DNA of 64,000 nt from Amanita rubescens (GCA_015039365.1 WION01000018.1:62001-126000), one strand, 5' to 3'. Counted from the first letter of the stretch, positions 37,867 through 50,137 are shown. Numbers and translations are program-made. Notes: generated by a model from the sequence alone, not told the origin.

Positions 37867-40800
37867 TCAATCATCTTTGGTGGTAAAAGAAGCTGATCCT
37901 GGTCGGACATCGCCGCTCGAAGTCCTTCGAATACCACCAGCTCTGAAATGAATCGAACTAGGGGAAGCGTCGGTCGTTGGGGATGTAACCTCTAGTGGGC
38001 TTGTTTGGCTGGTGGAAACAGGGTGGGAAGATCCATGTCTTGATGCACCAAAGTCAGTGGGAAGTGGATGCACGTGCATGTCTACTGTAGGGGATGTGGA
38101 CACGTATGATAAGCGCCCCTGGTCAGGGTCGCTAGATATTTCACGCGGAAGCGGCGGAACGGGATGAGGGTCCGTAGTTTCTTGTGGTGCTATGGATGTT
38201 TCAGCAGGTTGTGGTGGTATAAATGGGGCATCGGGAGAGGAAGGCGACGCTTCTTCGGGTATGTATTCTTGACGTACACCGAATGTTGTACGCCAGCTCG
38301 CGTGTCGACCTTTTTGCCAGTGGCCGCGGTGCGAATGTTCATCGCTCTGGTATGTTTGATGTGTCTTGTGTGTCTGGAATGAGTAATGAGATTCTGCCGG
38401 AGAGGGAACCGGTGGATTCGCGCTACTGTAATAGTAAACGGATTTTCTGTCTCGCTTCTGACCGAATGTTGCCCTATCATCTTCTATCTCGATAACCCTA
38501 TCGTCCTGGATATCCAACTCTGGAACGGGTTCGACTATGGGGCTCGGCTCCGGCCTGCCGAATGATGAGGATGAACCATTGCTGAAATCCAAAAATGACC
38601 GTTGAATTGGGTGTCTGGCAGTTTCAGATAGAGGCGGGAGCGAAACAGGGCGTGTTGAACCAGTATTTCCTGGAGTCACATTCGACTTTGGAGGAACTGG
38701 CCGACGTTCTTTTTGCTTCGCGCGGCTTTTTGAGGAGGCAGAATCGCTAACCGAACCCTCCCTACTACCCAGGTCAAGGAAGTCGAGGCGAAATGGGCTC
38801 ATGCTGCTCAGAGTGAGGAATCCAAACGAGCCTTTACTACTTCTACTTTTGCTGCTCTTACTGCTTTTAGACGTCCGCTGCGACGCCCGTTGCGATCCAG
38901 ATCGAGCGCTTGGAGGTGATAGCAGTGGGCCTTCATGTTGCTGTGCTCCTGGAGTCACGTCCAATTCGAGCGAGGATGGGTTGCCCGTTTGAGACGGGGA
39001 TGGAAGCGTTTCCACATTAGCAGGGGTCTCTGTCACGGCTTCCGAAACGGGTGCGATAGGCAACGGGGGGAGCGCTCTTATCGGTCTTGCGACTTGACCC
39101 TATTCTCCCACTGCTGCTGCCACTCGGCTGTGGCGCTAGAATGGTGTGTGGAGTGATAGGAACCGGCGGCAGTTGCCTGAAGGAGGGTACAGGAGGTTCT
39201 GCTGTCAGCTCCTTCTCTGGCTCTCGGTCATCGGCGGCGGCGGCAGGCGACGTAATAATAGTGGGTACAGTAGCGCGCCGTGGAGGTCGTACATCTTCAA
39301 CGACCGCCGCATATGGATGTCGCGAAGATGAATGTCCACCTGCTGTCAGAGCAGTGGAATCGTTGTTCTCCTGTTCAGTTTGAGTCAGCCTCACGTCCTG
39401 ACACGTAAGAAAGAGGAGTGATTGCTGTTCCCGCTTGACTATGTGGTGATTCGCTTCTTGATCCCTTGCCATCTTGCGAGCTAGGACTTTGTGATTCCAG
39501 TAGCCCAGGGTCTAGGTTGGTCCTACCTCCTTCAAGAACAATGAGCCCTCCGCCACTTACAGCACGCCGTGATCCGGATGGAACACTTGAAGATGAGACA
39601 CCAACGAATGGGTATACCACCCCTGTTCCCGTGGATTTTTTGGTCCACAACCCACTAGCAGCTCGTAAACCCGAGAAGATCGATCGAGCGACCTTCCCAA
39701 CGCTTTCCTGGAGGTTTGAACGTTTGCCTTGCACTGTGTCATCACCAACGAGTTTCCAGGTAACAGTTCCACCAGTCCTTGACGGTTTTGCAAAGGACAT
39801 AGTGGATACGCTATCAGCCCCCCTCTCCTCGTCAGCGTGCTCAACGCTTAAGTCACGGTATCCGGCAGATGACGTGGTGAGACCTTGTTGGCGCCCTGAA
39901 CTGCCGCTACTCCCAGTCCCGTGAACACGTACGTGGCGTAGTGAAAACGATATTGGGAAGGAGAATGTGTTCGAACGAGGACGCAAGCTGATTTGACTGC
40001 TTTGCCGTTGGCTCTGTGTTCCTCCCACAGATGCAGAAATAGGCGAAACGGGGACCGATGCATTAGGACTAGGTTTCTGTGTGATGTCGATGACAATACT
40101 GGGTACCCTTCGAATTCCATTTTTGCTTGCGGACAAACGAGGAACAGACTCAATTGTCTGTGTCGGATCCCTAATGGGTACAACTCCTATCTCGCCGCCG
40201 TCGTCAGGGATGTTATTGCTAGAGAAGTATTGGCTGTCCACGCTTCGCACACTCCGACCAATTGGTGGGACAGGGGGTGGCCTCTGGGCATTCCAAAATC
40301 CACTTGGACTAGGCCCTAACATCGAGAGGATGCGGCTTATTCGTCTCCGATAACTGCTATGTTCGCTTTCTCTCGTCTTGTGACTTGGACTTCCTCCTTT
40401 CGTGCTCCTAGCCATCAAAGCATTAAACTGCGCTCGGCAACGACGGATACGAGGTCGATAGATAAGGTAATAGTAGATCAAAAGAGCCACAATGACGATG
40501 AATAGGACACCGGCCAAGACCACAGCTGCGATAGTACCACTTGACATCGAAGTTTTGACATCTGATTGGGTAGTTGTCGGCCCTGAAGGCGGCCTACGAA
40601 AAAAAGTCAGGCAAAACCAACACAATCCACCAAACGCGCTCACGAAACAGGAAAATTGGGCGCAAACACTTGAAAATCGCCAGGCCTGATCATCAGCTCT
40701 GCGCCATCTTCATTGGTTACCGTAAGAGCGTAAGGAATAGTGGGATTTAGGCTAGAAGCATAAAATAATAGGGCGTGAGGGTTCGTGAACGAGGTCTCGG

Positions 40801-41686
40801 CAGAATAGTTCGTTGGCGTAAGGCTGAAGTCGGTATCATTATATTCATTGGGTTGCAAGGAAACAGAATATACAGCAGAGTGGGGGGTCGTTATTCCTGA
40901 GAGCATGATGGCGGTGCCTGCACGTTTAGGTCATTAGTCAAAGTAAAAGGAAGAGGAATACGGTAAGGGAACCTTTAAGGTATGTTGTGACTCTATCGCC
41001 CGCATTTGTAGAGCGATAAACTTGGCCAAGCTGAGGGACAGATTCAAAAGACCAACGGCCATACCAAGCAATGTCAGAGTCGTTAACTGATTGAAGCACA
41101 TAACTATGGGCAACGATAAGCGGTAATTCCACTAGATTCAATAATGAACTCACTTTCCCGTGGTGTTGATAGGCGAAGGAGCAGTTATTGTAGCTTTGTC
41201 AAACGCCAAAAAGCCATCACTGGAATTAGAGGGTTTAACTACGAGTGATATGTTGTGTTCTCGAAGCGGTAGGTCCTGGAAAGACGCCAATACTTGCTGA
41301 GAAAGATCAATGAGATCAGGCGTAGCTGCTTTGCCGTCAAGATAAACGGTGTAGTTCAAGTAAGCAGCAGTGGACACGTTTCCCAGCAGCTGCACGCCAG
41401 TTCCTTGCCATGTGATAGTGAAGGACGCGTTGTTATCAGCGGTAATGTAGTATGAGGTGCCATTGGGTATCGCTCCAGTTAGAGTATTGCATCCCGAGAG
41501 TGTGAAACATGGTGTCCAACCGTTACCTGGATTGGTTAATGAAATTGAACTTGAGGGTGAATATGAGATGGTCGGAGACGTATCATCCACATCCAAGTGG
41601 ACGACACCATCCATCATCACATCAAGGCGTATTGTGGGCTTGTTGCAGCATTGAGTTGGCTGGATATATATTTTCACTTCTGACAC
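37867..41686 (-). CDS. Large single-pass transmembrane protein of the Agaricomycete type
   Basis: The extracellular part holds two beta-rich segments. The first reads HLDVDDTSPTISYSPSSSIS ... GTSYYITADNNASFTITWQG, TGVQLLG; the second VNDSDIAWYGRWSFESVPQL and following. Asn-X-Ser/Thr sequons are common. A short intron (donor GTGAGCGC, acceptor TTTCGTAG near 40590) leads to one helix (SSGTIAAVVLAGVLFIVIVA, then LLIYYYLIY), a basic stop (RPRIRRCR) and a cytoplasmic tail of about 850 residues rich in Ser/Pro. The tail is split by two one-base shifts, near 39381-39397 (SYVSGRE | LTQTEQENN) and in a G6 run at 39065-39070 (KSAPP | LPIAPVSEAV). The frame ends at 37867 (GSASFTTKDD). This layout is frequent in mushrooms; its role (surface receptor or wall sensor) is unknown. 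The signal peptide and first exon upstream of 41686 were not found. Confidence 0.7.
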
Positions 41687-43129
41687 AAGTGATAACTCCG
41701 TAGGACGTCCGGTTCCCCCTATAGCGACGACCCTGTGACCTAATTATTTCGGCCGTAGAATCGGCACTGTAACAACCTTCCCACCGCCGGCACGTCTTTA
41801 CAATCTTCTACAGTCCGCGATACCACCGCCAATCAGTTTGGTTTCAACTTCTGACCCCGATGAGCGGACAGAGGCTACAGGATACAAAACACATCGCTGA
41901 AACACAGTACATTTCTCAGGATCGTTATCAATATGCAAACCTAGACAGAAAGCGCCCTCTGTCTACTTCTATGTCACACGGCTGCCGCCAGCATCGCCTT
42001 TTTGGCCTCGTTGCAGCTCTTCCCTTATGTCGCACTCTGCGGTCCAAGAATCAATCCGGCCCGAGGAACTGAGTGATTTCGGTCCCTCTGGTTGTCAACC
42101 GTCAACGGCAGACCCCCGCCACATACACCAAGCAGACAGTCCGCTGATCGTCGGATTCATGATAGCTGTCATTATGAAACGTCGTAATTAGAAATGTCAT
42201 GAATATGCGGTTACTTATGTTTTGGGAACCCACCTTTGTCTTAGCCCCCGCAATGACATTTTGACCCTTCCGATGTATTCGCTAACAAAACATGGCGCGA
42301 TGAGGCTGTCCTTCGGTATAACTGTTTTAGTACCCTAGATTCATCCCGAGTCTTTTGTGATGCTCCAATTTACCCCGGAATCGTGGACTTTCAATCAAGG
42401 CAGGACGTAGTGAGTCTTATTTAACTCGTCATCTTGAAATTAAAGCACGACGAATTCTTATGCCCTTTGCATGCTCTTTGCCAAAGGTAAGAGCTAAATT
42501 CACAACAAGAGTCATGCAGATACGTTTTCGCGAAAAAAAAGTTTTCTGAAGACATTAGTTGTGGGATATAACGGCACGCAGCGCGAAGTTAATTTTTGCC
42601 GCGATCAGTAGTGCACGGTAGTCCGTAAAAATGTCGACAAGTGATTTAGTAAAGCGGAGAAAGACGGCTGAGATTCGTGAGCGTTCTGATATTGTCTATG
42701 CGACGCTCAACTCATGCCATTCCTAAAATTAATGAATTAACGGCATTTCCATGAAATTTGAACAGCCAATCGAGCGACCTTACCGTGAGGGTTGTGCTCA
42801 TAGTAGTTTAACAGTATACTATTCAGGATCCAATCCATAAAATGCGATTCACGACAACAGTCGACACGGCAATGACTTAAACATAGCTCATTCGCTTGGT
42901 TGCTACCGTCAAGTCAATGTCACTGGTAGGACAAGCAAGAACAAATAGGACCACTCGTCAAAATCCCGCAAAAAAAGAGTCCGAAATATGAACGAATGTA
43001 TATGAACGTTGGACAACCACTTATCCATCTAGATTTATTAAATCAAATCAATGACCAGGAGACATCCTCTTGAGGCCTCCATTTGAGATGATCTCCCGTA
43101 ATAGTGAAATGATACCACAAGTAACCAAT
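41687..43129. other. Intergenic, no feature seen
   Basis: Should contain the promoter and perhaps the first exon of the transmembrane-protein gene. An ORF at 41860-42072 (+) has no recognisable similarity. No repeat or RNA gene was noted. Confidence 0.45.
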
Positions 43130-44386
43130 TCAAAAAAAGTCGAATTGAACGATAATCGCGTCCGATCGAGCCAAGTCACTAATTCGCTGCTTATATTCAT
43201 CCAACCTGAACCTTTCATACCGAACCGCAAAGGTAAAAATCATCCGTGCGCATTGGGGGTCATCTCTCATTCCGATATCAAGTCCTCGTCTGGATTCTAT
43301 CATGGTCAAAATTCGCTCGGGATCGAGAGGTATGCACTCGTCTCGGAGATACATCCTTTGTAAACGAGGTCCCAGCTCTCCACTTGCTAAGCCTTGCATA
43401 GTATCCTCGTCGAGTATCGTCTTTGATCCAAGGCCCAAGGTGTGCAATGACGGGATAGAGCGTAATAGTATGCCGATGTCGATAAGGCATGTGGTCTTGG
43501 CGATGGATAGGGTCTCTAGCTTTGGCATCCTGGATTGCCCTGCCTTCGGAAGGAATGAAGAAGCATCGCATGTTAATATTATCCTAAGAGTCTCCGTCGT
43601 AAGCATCCGAAGCTCTTTCAGGTTAGGAGCTGTCAGTGCACTAATAAGTGACCCAGAACCGTATCCGTCTTGGAAATAGAGTATGATATCTGTCAAGTTG
43701 GGTGCAACCACGTCTTGAATTGATGTGGCTCTTTCGGCATCGTCGACTACTAGATCCAACTTTTGGAGATTTGTCGCAGAGCGCAAAATTTCTGAACAGA
43801 CTGATATCGGCACAGGCATATCTATGCGTAATGCTTCAATCGTCTTGGATGTCACTAATGCGCTGAATGGATCAAAGTACCGGTGGATCTCTACTACGGA
43901 GAGGTTGGGGAAGCTATGGTCGCCAAGTGATAGCTGTGGCGAGTTGCTCTTGCGATTTTCGAGCAAGAGAATTTTAAGAGGAAAAAGTGACTCGATGGGG
44001 ATTTCTGAGAATTCTAACTTTTCAGCGTCACCGCGAATGATCAGACTGATACTTGAGAAGGGAAATCGAGCTATGAGGGATTGAATTGGAGTGGCAGATC
44101 CGCGAACCGTGATATTCAAAGAACGAGGAAGTGACCCTGCACGAGAGAGCCATAGGGAAGCTAGAGAAAGCTGGGATGGATTGCCAGATGTTATGACTTC
44201 GTCCCAAAACATAGGGGCATGCAAGAGGAACTGTCTCCATCGTGAACAAACTTGTACCAAAAGCAAAACAGTATTGTGCTGGACTTGAGGATCTGGGCGT
44301 GTATCAAGCACACCAGAACTACAGCAACAGTGAAATATGTGCTGTAAAATCTCTGCGGGTAGCTTGTGGATGTGAGGAACGGTCAT
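43130..44386 (-). CDS. F-box protein, second copy type
   Basis: Start chosen at the ATG at 44386 (MTVPHIHKLPAEILQHIFHC), because the F-box begins there. The frame is open 80 codons further upstream, but that sequence is basic and overlaps the neighbouring gene's 3' region. F-box core: LPAEILQHIF ... LLLVQVCSRWRQFLLHAPMF. The C-terminal 330 residues carry leucine-rich segments (FPFSSISLIIRGDAEKLEFS, NLQKLDLVVDDAERATSIQD, SIPSLHTLGLGSKTILDEDT). Length is 418 residues with no frameshift. Shares design, and the segment GLxSGELGxRL near the end, with the F-box protein at 35.8-37.4 kb (DGLSTGRLGRRL there), so the two are probably paralogues. Likely an SCF substrate receptor of unknown target. Confidence 0.82.
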   Translation of the reverse strand: MTVPHIHKLPAEILQHIFHCCCSSGVLDTRPDPQVQHNTVLLLVQVCSRWRQFLLHAPMFWDEVITSGNPSQLSLASLWLSRAGSLPRSLNITVRGSATPIQSLIARFPFSSISLIIRGDAEKLEFSEIPIESLFPLKILLLENRKSNSPQLSLGDHSFPNLSVVEIHRYFDPFSALVTSKTIEALRIDMPVPISVCSEILRSATNLQKLDLVVDDAERATSIQDVVAPNLTDIILYFQDGYGSGSLISALTAPNLKELRMLTTETLRIILTCDASSFLPKAGQSRMPKLETLSIAKTTCLIDIGILLRSIPSLHTLGLGSKTILDEDTMQGLASGELGPRLQRMYLRDECIPLDPERILTMIESRRGLDIGMRDDPQCARMIFTFAVRYERFRLDEYKQRISDLARSDAIIVQFDFF

Positions 44387-44525
44387 TGTAATACAAGCAA
44401 GAACAAATAGTACCGCATCATCATGACATGCAATAATACTTCTCCTATATACGAAAAAAAATATCAAATTTATATCCACTACCAGGCCCATCTCGGGTTT
44501 CTCTTTCCTTTTTGCAGGGGTAGAA

Positions 44526-47467
44526 TCACCCCGCTTTAGAGGCAACAGACGACCCAACAGACGACGGCCTCGAGTTCGCTCCGCCCGTCGTTCCACCCAC
44601 CCCACTTGCGCTAGCACCCGTTCCACCTACTCTCATCGACGCACCGGCACTCGCTCGTCCCAACGTAGGCGACGAGGGAGTCCTACTAACCTGAGATTGA
44701 GGCGTCGGACTCGGACCGTGGTGATCACGGTCCCTGCTTGCCATGTTCCCGCTCGCGTTCGTCATGTTCGCGTTCGTCGTCGTAGTACCCGTAGAAGGAG
44801 GCCCAGGTCCAAACCCAGCCGATCCAGGTATTGAAGGTGGAGGTGGCATGTACCTCTCCCTTCCCATATCCCTTCCAACGTTGTCTCTGGGAGGAGGAGG
44901 GTCCCTGTCCCTTGGATCCCTTTCCCTAAAGTCGCGATAGTACCCTCCCCCTCCAAGGGTCGCCTGTCCAGGTGCAGGCCCGCCATATCGTCCTCCACCC
45001 CCTCCCGGCGCTATTCTCGTATCCCTCGTATCCCTATCCCTGTCCAGATACCTTTCCCTCTCCCTTTCACGTTCGCGCTCCCGGTCGCGCTCACGTTCTC
45101 TATCCAGGTACCTCTCCCGGTTCTCTCTCTCCCGCTGGGAATCATTAAACCGATAATCATATCGGTGGTCAATGTATCTGTCCCTAGGATGTACGGCATT
45201 CGGCCCGTCCGCGGGTGGTGGTGGTGGTGGTGGCGGTGGGTAGGGGTATCGTTGATCCCTTTCAATAGGTCCTGCTCTGTCGCGTTCTCGTTCTCTCTCG
45301 CGCTCGTTTAGTCGATCCCTGTCGCGGTTGTCCCTAATGTCCCTATCACTACGGTCACGGTCACGATCTCGATCGAGATACCCATATGACGATGATGGTG
45401 GGTGGTGAGCGATCGTATGAGGTGGTGGTGGTGGGCCTAAGCCTCCATGAGCAGGAGGCGGAGGGTGGTGAGGATGCGAAGAGGATGGTGTGACATGATG
45501 TGAGGGTGGTGGGGCCGGAGCTCCGGGATGGTTATGCGAAGGTGGAGGAGGATGGGAGCTGCCAGGGTGGGAGTTATTAAGATGAGGGGAATATGAGGAA
45601 TGGTGTTGCGAGTACTGATGATAGCCTGCCCCGCCCACGTACCCCTCATCTCTGGCGCGTTTGACAGGTGGAGGGCGGATAGCGTCCAGATCATCATTTA
45701 GTCGTTCTCTTTCTCTTTCGCGTTCTCTTTCCCTGTCTCGTTCTCTTTCACGCTCTCCGCCTGGGGGGCCGACAACGGCACCTGAAGAACCTGCAGAGAG
45801 AGGTGGAGGAACAGATGTGGTTGAATGTCCTGATGAGTGATGTTGCGAAGGAGGACTACGTGGACGGATACGATTTTGTAGGCTTCCTGTTGCCGTCCCT
45901 GTTGAGCTCGCTGTAGTGGGACCAGCTGTAACACCAATGCTTCCCGTACTGCCAGCGTATGACAGGTGTGGTGGCGAGACGTACCGATCGCTCATAGGGT
46001 ATGGATCGCTCAAGCGGGCGCTGAGTGGGCGACGAGCTGGTGCCAAAGACATTTCTTTTGCTCCAGAGCCGGGTGCAGGTGCAGATGGAGCAGTTGGGAT
46101 TGCAGAGGTAGATGCAGGAGTTGAAATGGGTGGTGGTGGAGCGACAGAGGAAGAAGGGCCCTGTGGTGGGTCGTATCGTCGTGGTGGTTCATCAAGGACC
46201 CGTGAAGAAGATGTGTAAGGATGGTACGCATCTCGTTCCCGTTCCCGTTCTCTTTCTCGGTCTCTTTCTCTGTCGCGATGAAGGTTGTCCCGATCCCTTC
46301 CTCCGTCCCTCATACGTTCCATGCGTTCCCTCCGTTCCCTCTCCTCCCTAGTCTCCCACCCCGCAGCGGGAGGATGATAAGGAGCTTGTGCTGGGGGAGC
46401 CGCAGCTGGCGGATGAGCGGGAGGAGGAGGAGGAGGAGGCCTCGTTGACGATGGGGGTGGAAGCATCTCTCTGTCCCTCTCCCTCTCGCGGTCTCGCGAG
46501 TCCCTCAAATCGCGAACGTCTCGTGGGTCTCTGGGATAGTCTCTTGGGTCTCTCGGAGGTTCCCGTTCGTACCGTCCTCTGTCCTCTCTTTCGCGTTCTC
46601 GGAGCAAGGGTGAAGGCGGGACAGGATCTCTCTCTCGTTCCCTGTCCCTGTCCCTGTCCCAATGCTGAGGCTGAGGCGGGTGAGAGTATGATCCACGAGG
46701 GGGTGCCTTCCAGTATTCCGGCTCTTCGGATAGAGACGGAGCCAGAGTTGGAGTCAACGGTACTGATGGTGGTGGTGGAGCCCAGTCCTTATCTTTTTCT
46801 CTGTCCCTCGAGTCGCGGCGGTAGTGCCCGTCTCTATCTCTGTCCCGGTCTCTGTCCCTAGTGGGTGCATTCGGAGGAGGAGGAACAGTAGGCCCGGTTC
46901 CGTATCTCCCTTTTTCGTTCCTGTCGTCAATTTCGCGAGGTGGTGCCTGTGGAGAGGGCGGGAAGGTTGTCCTCTGGGACGGGGGAGAAGGATAGCGTCG
47001 TGGGTCTACGTCCATCCTGTCACGATCCCGCTCGTCGTGGTAATCTTGCCGGAAAGGTGGACGAGGAGCGGTGGTGCGAGGAGCCGAGGGTACTGGCTGT
47101 GCTGGGGGCGGAGTAGGTGGTCTGGTGAATTTGTTACTGGAGTAGTCGTCAGCTGGCTGTTCTGTCGGTGCTGAAGACAGGCGTTCCTCTAGACTTGGCT
47201 GGCGTTGGCTTATTCTGTCCTGCAGAGATGGCCTAGTGAGTCTTTCGTCCTGAATTGAGTGAGTCAGTAAGAAAAAGGACGTTGAGAATGAAAGCTCACC
47301 CCCAAATAAACGCTGGCTAGGGCTGCGGGCTGAGGTTCTGCACGATAAAACTCGTGTTGACCAGATTTTATGAGTTCTTTGAGGTTCTCAAGGATGTCGA
47401 GGTCGTTGTGGTGATTGTTGTGGAAGAAGAACATGTTACGGGCTTTGCGCTTCCTTGCGAGCCTCAT
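44526..47467 (-). CDS. Arg-Asp/Arg-Glu dipeptide-rich, Pro-rich protein, probably nuclear, function unknown
   Basis: Exon 1 (47467-47300) encodes MRLARKRKARNMFFFHNNHH NDLDILENLKELIKSGQHEF and reaches VYLG. An intron (47299-47250, GTGAGC..ATTCAG) joins DERLTRPSLQDRISQRQPSL. The second exon is one 2.7-kb frame ending at 44526. From about residue 130 it is a mosaic of RD/RE/DR dipeptide arrays and Pro/His-rich blocks (for example RERERERERER and PPPPPPPP), reflecting imperfect CCCTGT/CGGGAC-like microsatellites in the DNA. Such charged low-complexity proteins are commonly nuclear or RNA-associated; that is inference. Only the N-terminal roughly 60 residues look like a folded, conserved segment. 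An upstream in-frame ATG at 47530 would add 21 residues and overlap the SSE1 start codon. Protein of about 963 residues. Confidence 0.65.
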
Positions 47468-47528
47468 CGATGGCTGAGCGTGGAAGTTTTGGCTCGCGTG
47501 GCTCAGATCCGCTCTCTCTCTCTCTTTC

Positions 47529-50137
47529 ATGGCTGTCGTTGGTATTGACTTCGGCTCTCTTCATAGCAAGGCAAGTCTTATTTTTTTTTAAAGCCAAGGA
47601 CGACACTGACAATGATTAGATTGGCGTCGCAAGACACAGAGGAATAGACATTATCGCAAATGAAGTCTCAAATCGTGCTACACCGTAATTTCAATTTTTT
47701 TTCTAGCTCACACACGCTCATTTTCTACAGTTCTCTCGTCGCTTTTGGTCCAAAACAGCGCGCGATAGGCGAGTCCGCAAAGACTCAAGAAACTTCAAAC
47801 TTCAAAAACACAATCGGATCACTCAAGCGCCTCATCGGTCGCAATGCAGATGACCCAGAAATCTCAATCGTCGAGAAAAAATTTATCAATGCCGCACTCG
47901 TCAACACTAATGGTACAGTCGGCGTCCAGGTATACTCTGATCCTTCTGATTCGATTCCGATCTTCTCGTCTCAACCCCCTTCCTCAGGTCAACTATGTCG
48001 GCGAGCCTCAGGTCTTTTCTGCCACCCAGCTCGCAGGCATGTATCTCGGCAAGCTGCGCGATACCGCTGCCAGAGAACTCAAGACAGGCATCACCGACGT
48101 CGTTATCGCCGTACCTGGCTGGTACTCTGATATCCAGCGTCGCGCCCTTCTCGACGCTGCCGCCATAGCTGGTCTCAACTGCCTCCGTCTCATTAATGAT
48201 ACTACAGCCGTCGCTCTCGGCTATGGAATCACTAAATCGGACCTCCCGGAACCTGAAAACCCTCGCCACGTCGCTTTCGTCGACGCAGGCCATTCCAGTT
48301 TTTCAGTCACCATCGTCGCCTTCTCCAAAGGCCGCCTGGACGTCAAATCCACCGCATATGACCGCAATCTGGGCGGAAGAGACATAGATTACGCCCTCCT
48401 CAAACATTTTGCCGCAGAGTTCCAATCAAAATACAAAATAGACGTGCTCTCCAGCCCCAAAGCCACTTTCCGTCTTTCTGCCGGCTGCGAAAAGCTCAAA
48501 AAGGTTCTGTCTGCCAACTCCGAATCCCCGCTCTCTGTTGAATCCATCATGAACGACATTGACGCCAGTTCCCGTCTGACACGAGACCAACTAGAATCAC
48601 TCGCCTCAGAAGTCCTTGAACGCATTGAGCCCGTCATCCACCGGGCCATCGCGGACAGCGGTCTCACCCTCGAGCAACTCGACTCGGTCGAACTCGTCGG
48701 CGGCACGACACGTGTCCCCGCCGTCCGCTCGAAAATCCAACAAGCCTTTGGAGGAAAACCTCTGTCCTTTACACTTAACCAAGATGAAGCCATTGCGCGT
48801 GGAGCTACATTTTCTTGCGCGATGCTTTCTCCCGTATTCCGTGTCCGCGAATTCCATGTGCACGATATCGCCAACTATCCGATTAAAGTTCAGTGGGCAC
48901 CGATTGATACCGATCCAGACGACGAAACGGAGCTGACAGTCTTCCCTAAAGGAAATGGCATTCCGTCCACCAAGGTCTTGTCTTTCTACAGGCGTAAACA
49001 GTTTGACGTCGATGCGGTGTATGTGGATCCTGCCCAGGTTCCAACAGGAGGTGACCCCTGGATTGCCAAGTTCCAGGCAATCGATGTTCCGGTTGATCCC
49101 AAGGGCGATCCAACGATCATCAAGGTCAAGACGAGGTTGAACGCGCATGGAGTATTGTCCTTTGAGAGTGCGTACGTTGAGGAAGTGGAAGAAAAAGAGG
49201 AGGTTGTCCAACCCCAGCAGCAAATGGATGTCGACCCGCAGCCTCAGGATGGAGACGCGGCACCTGCGGCAGAGGCGACTCCCCCTCCGCAACAACCACC
49301 GAAGAAAAAGAGGGTGGTCAAGAAGAAAGAAATCCAGTTTACTGCCGCATACAAGTCATTGGACAAGTCTACCCTGGATGAATACCGCGAGAAAGAGAAC
49401 CAGATGCACGCTGCTGATAAGCTCGTACAAGATACCGAGGTGTGTACACCGGCTATAGCATTCTCAAGCCGCTCCTAACCCGATTGCAGGACCGTAAAAA
49501 TGCCCTGGAAGAGTATGTATATGACATGCGCGGCAAGCTTGAAGACAGATATGCTTCCTACGTCCAATCAGCTGAAAAAGACAAGTTATTGACTGCCCTC
49601 TCTGGGGCCGAAGAGTGGTTGTACAGCGAAGAAGGTGAAGACGCTCTCAAATCCGCCTATGTCTCCAGGCTCGACGCCCTGAAATCCCTTGGGGACCCCA
49701 TTACCAACCGATACCGCGAGAACGAGGATCGCCCAAGATCCATCGCAGCTCTGCGCGACACTCTCAATACCTACATGTCGCAAGCTACCTCTACGGACGA
49801 AAAGTACTCTCACATCGACGCGGCCGACAAGCAATCTGTCGTTGAAAAAGTGGCGACTGTGCAAAAGTGGCTCGAGGACCAGATCGCGAGGCAGGTCGAG
49901 AAGCCAAAGAATGTCGATCCGGTGTTGACGAGTGCGGATATGGCAAAGAAGAGGGATGAAGTGATTTATTTCTCTACGCCCATTATGACGAGGGTGAAGC
50001 CGAAGCCGCCTGTGAGCGGATCTGGGACGCAGACGCCCAAGCAGGGTGAAGAGGGTGCGAAGAAGGAAGAAGGCAATGCCCAGGGTGAGAAGGAAGGTGA
50101 ACAGAAGGGGAGTCCCAGTGAGATGGATGTGGATTAG
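47529..50137 (+). CDS. SSE1: Hsp110 (Sse1-type Hsp70 nucleotide exchange factor)
   Basis: Five exons: 47529-47570, 47620-47684, 47731-47929, 47988-49439 and 49490-50137, giving about 801 residues. The NBD starts MAVVGIDFGSLHSKIGVARH, with phosphate loop 2 as VDAGHSSFSVTIVAFSKGRL and adenosine-site VELVGGTTRVPAVRSKIQQA. The divergence from canonical Hsp70 (DFGSLHSK rather than DLGTTYS) marks the Hsp110 branch. The C-terminal half has an extended acidic/Gln-rich insert (VVQPQQQMDVDPQPQDG) between the beta-domain and the helical bundle, and it ends SPSEMDVD. Cytosolic Hsp110 exchanges nucleotide on Hsp70 and holds unfolded clients. The first intron begins GC rather than GT. No frameshifts. Converges on the kinase gene with 219 bases between stop codons. 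Confidence 0.95.
47571..47619 (+). other. GC-AG intron in SSE1
   Basis: The exon ends AGCAAG, followed by GCAAGT as donor, a T10 tract, a branch-like CTGAC and acceptor ATTAG. The downstream exon resumes in frame (IGVARHRGIDII). GC-AG introns with a strong flanking match (AAG|GCAAGT) are a known minor class of U2 introns. Confidence 0.8.

Noticed and set aside
2868..41686. Programmed +1 frameshifting as the cause of the many frame jumps
   Set aside because: The sites share no common codon or stop context and occur in A, C and mixed contexts. Insertion-type sequence error is simpler.
41860..42180. ORF on the plus strand upstream of the large transmembrane gene
   Set aside because: Short, no known motif, and lies where the minus-strand gene's promoter or first exon should be.
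44387..44626. 80-codon upstream extension of the second F-box protein
   Set aside because: The extension is basic, overlaps the 3' end of the neighbouring gene, and the F-box begins directly at the internal Met.
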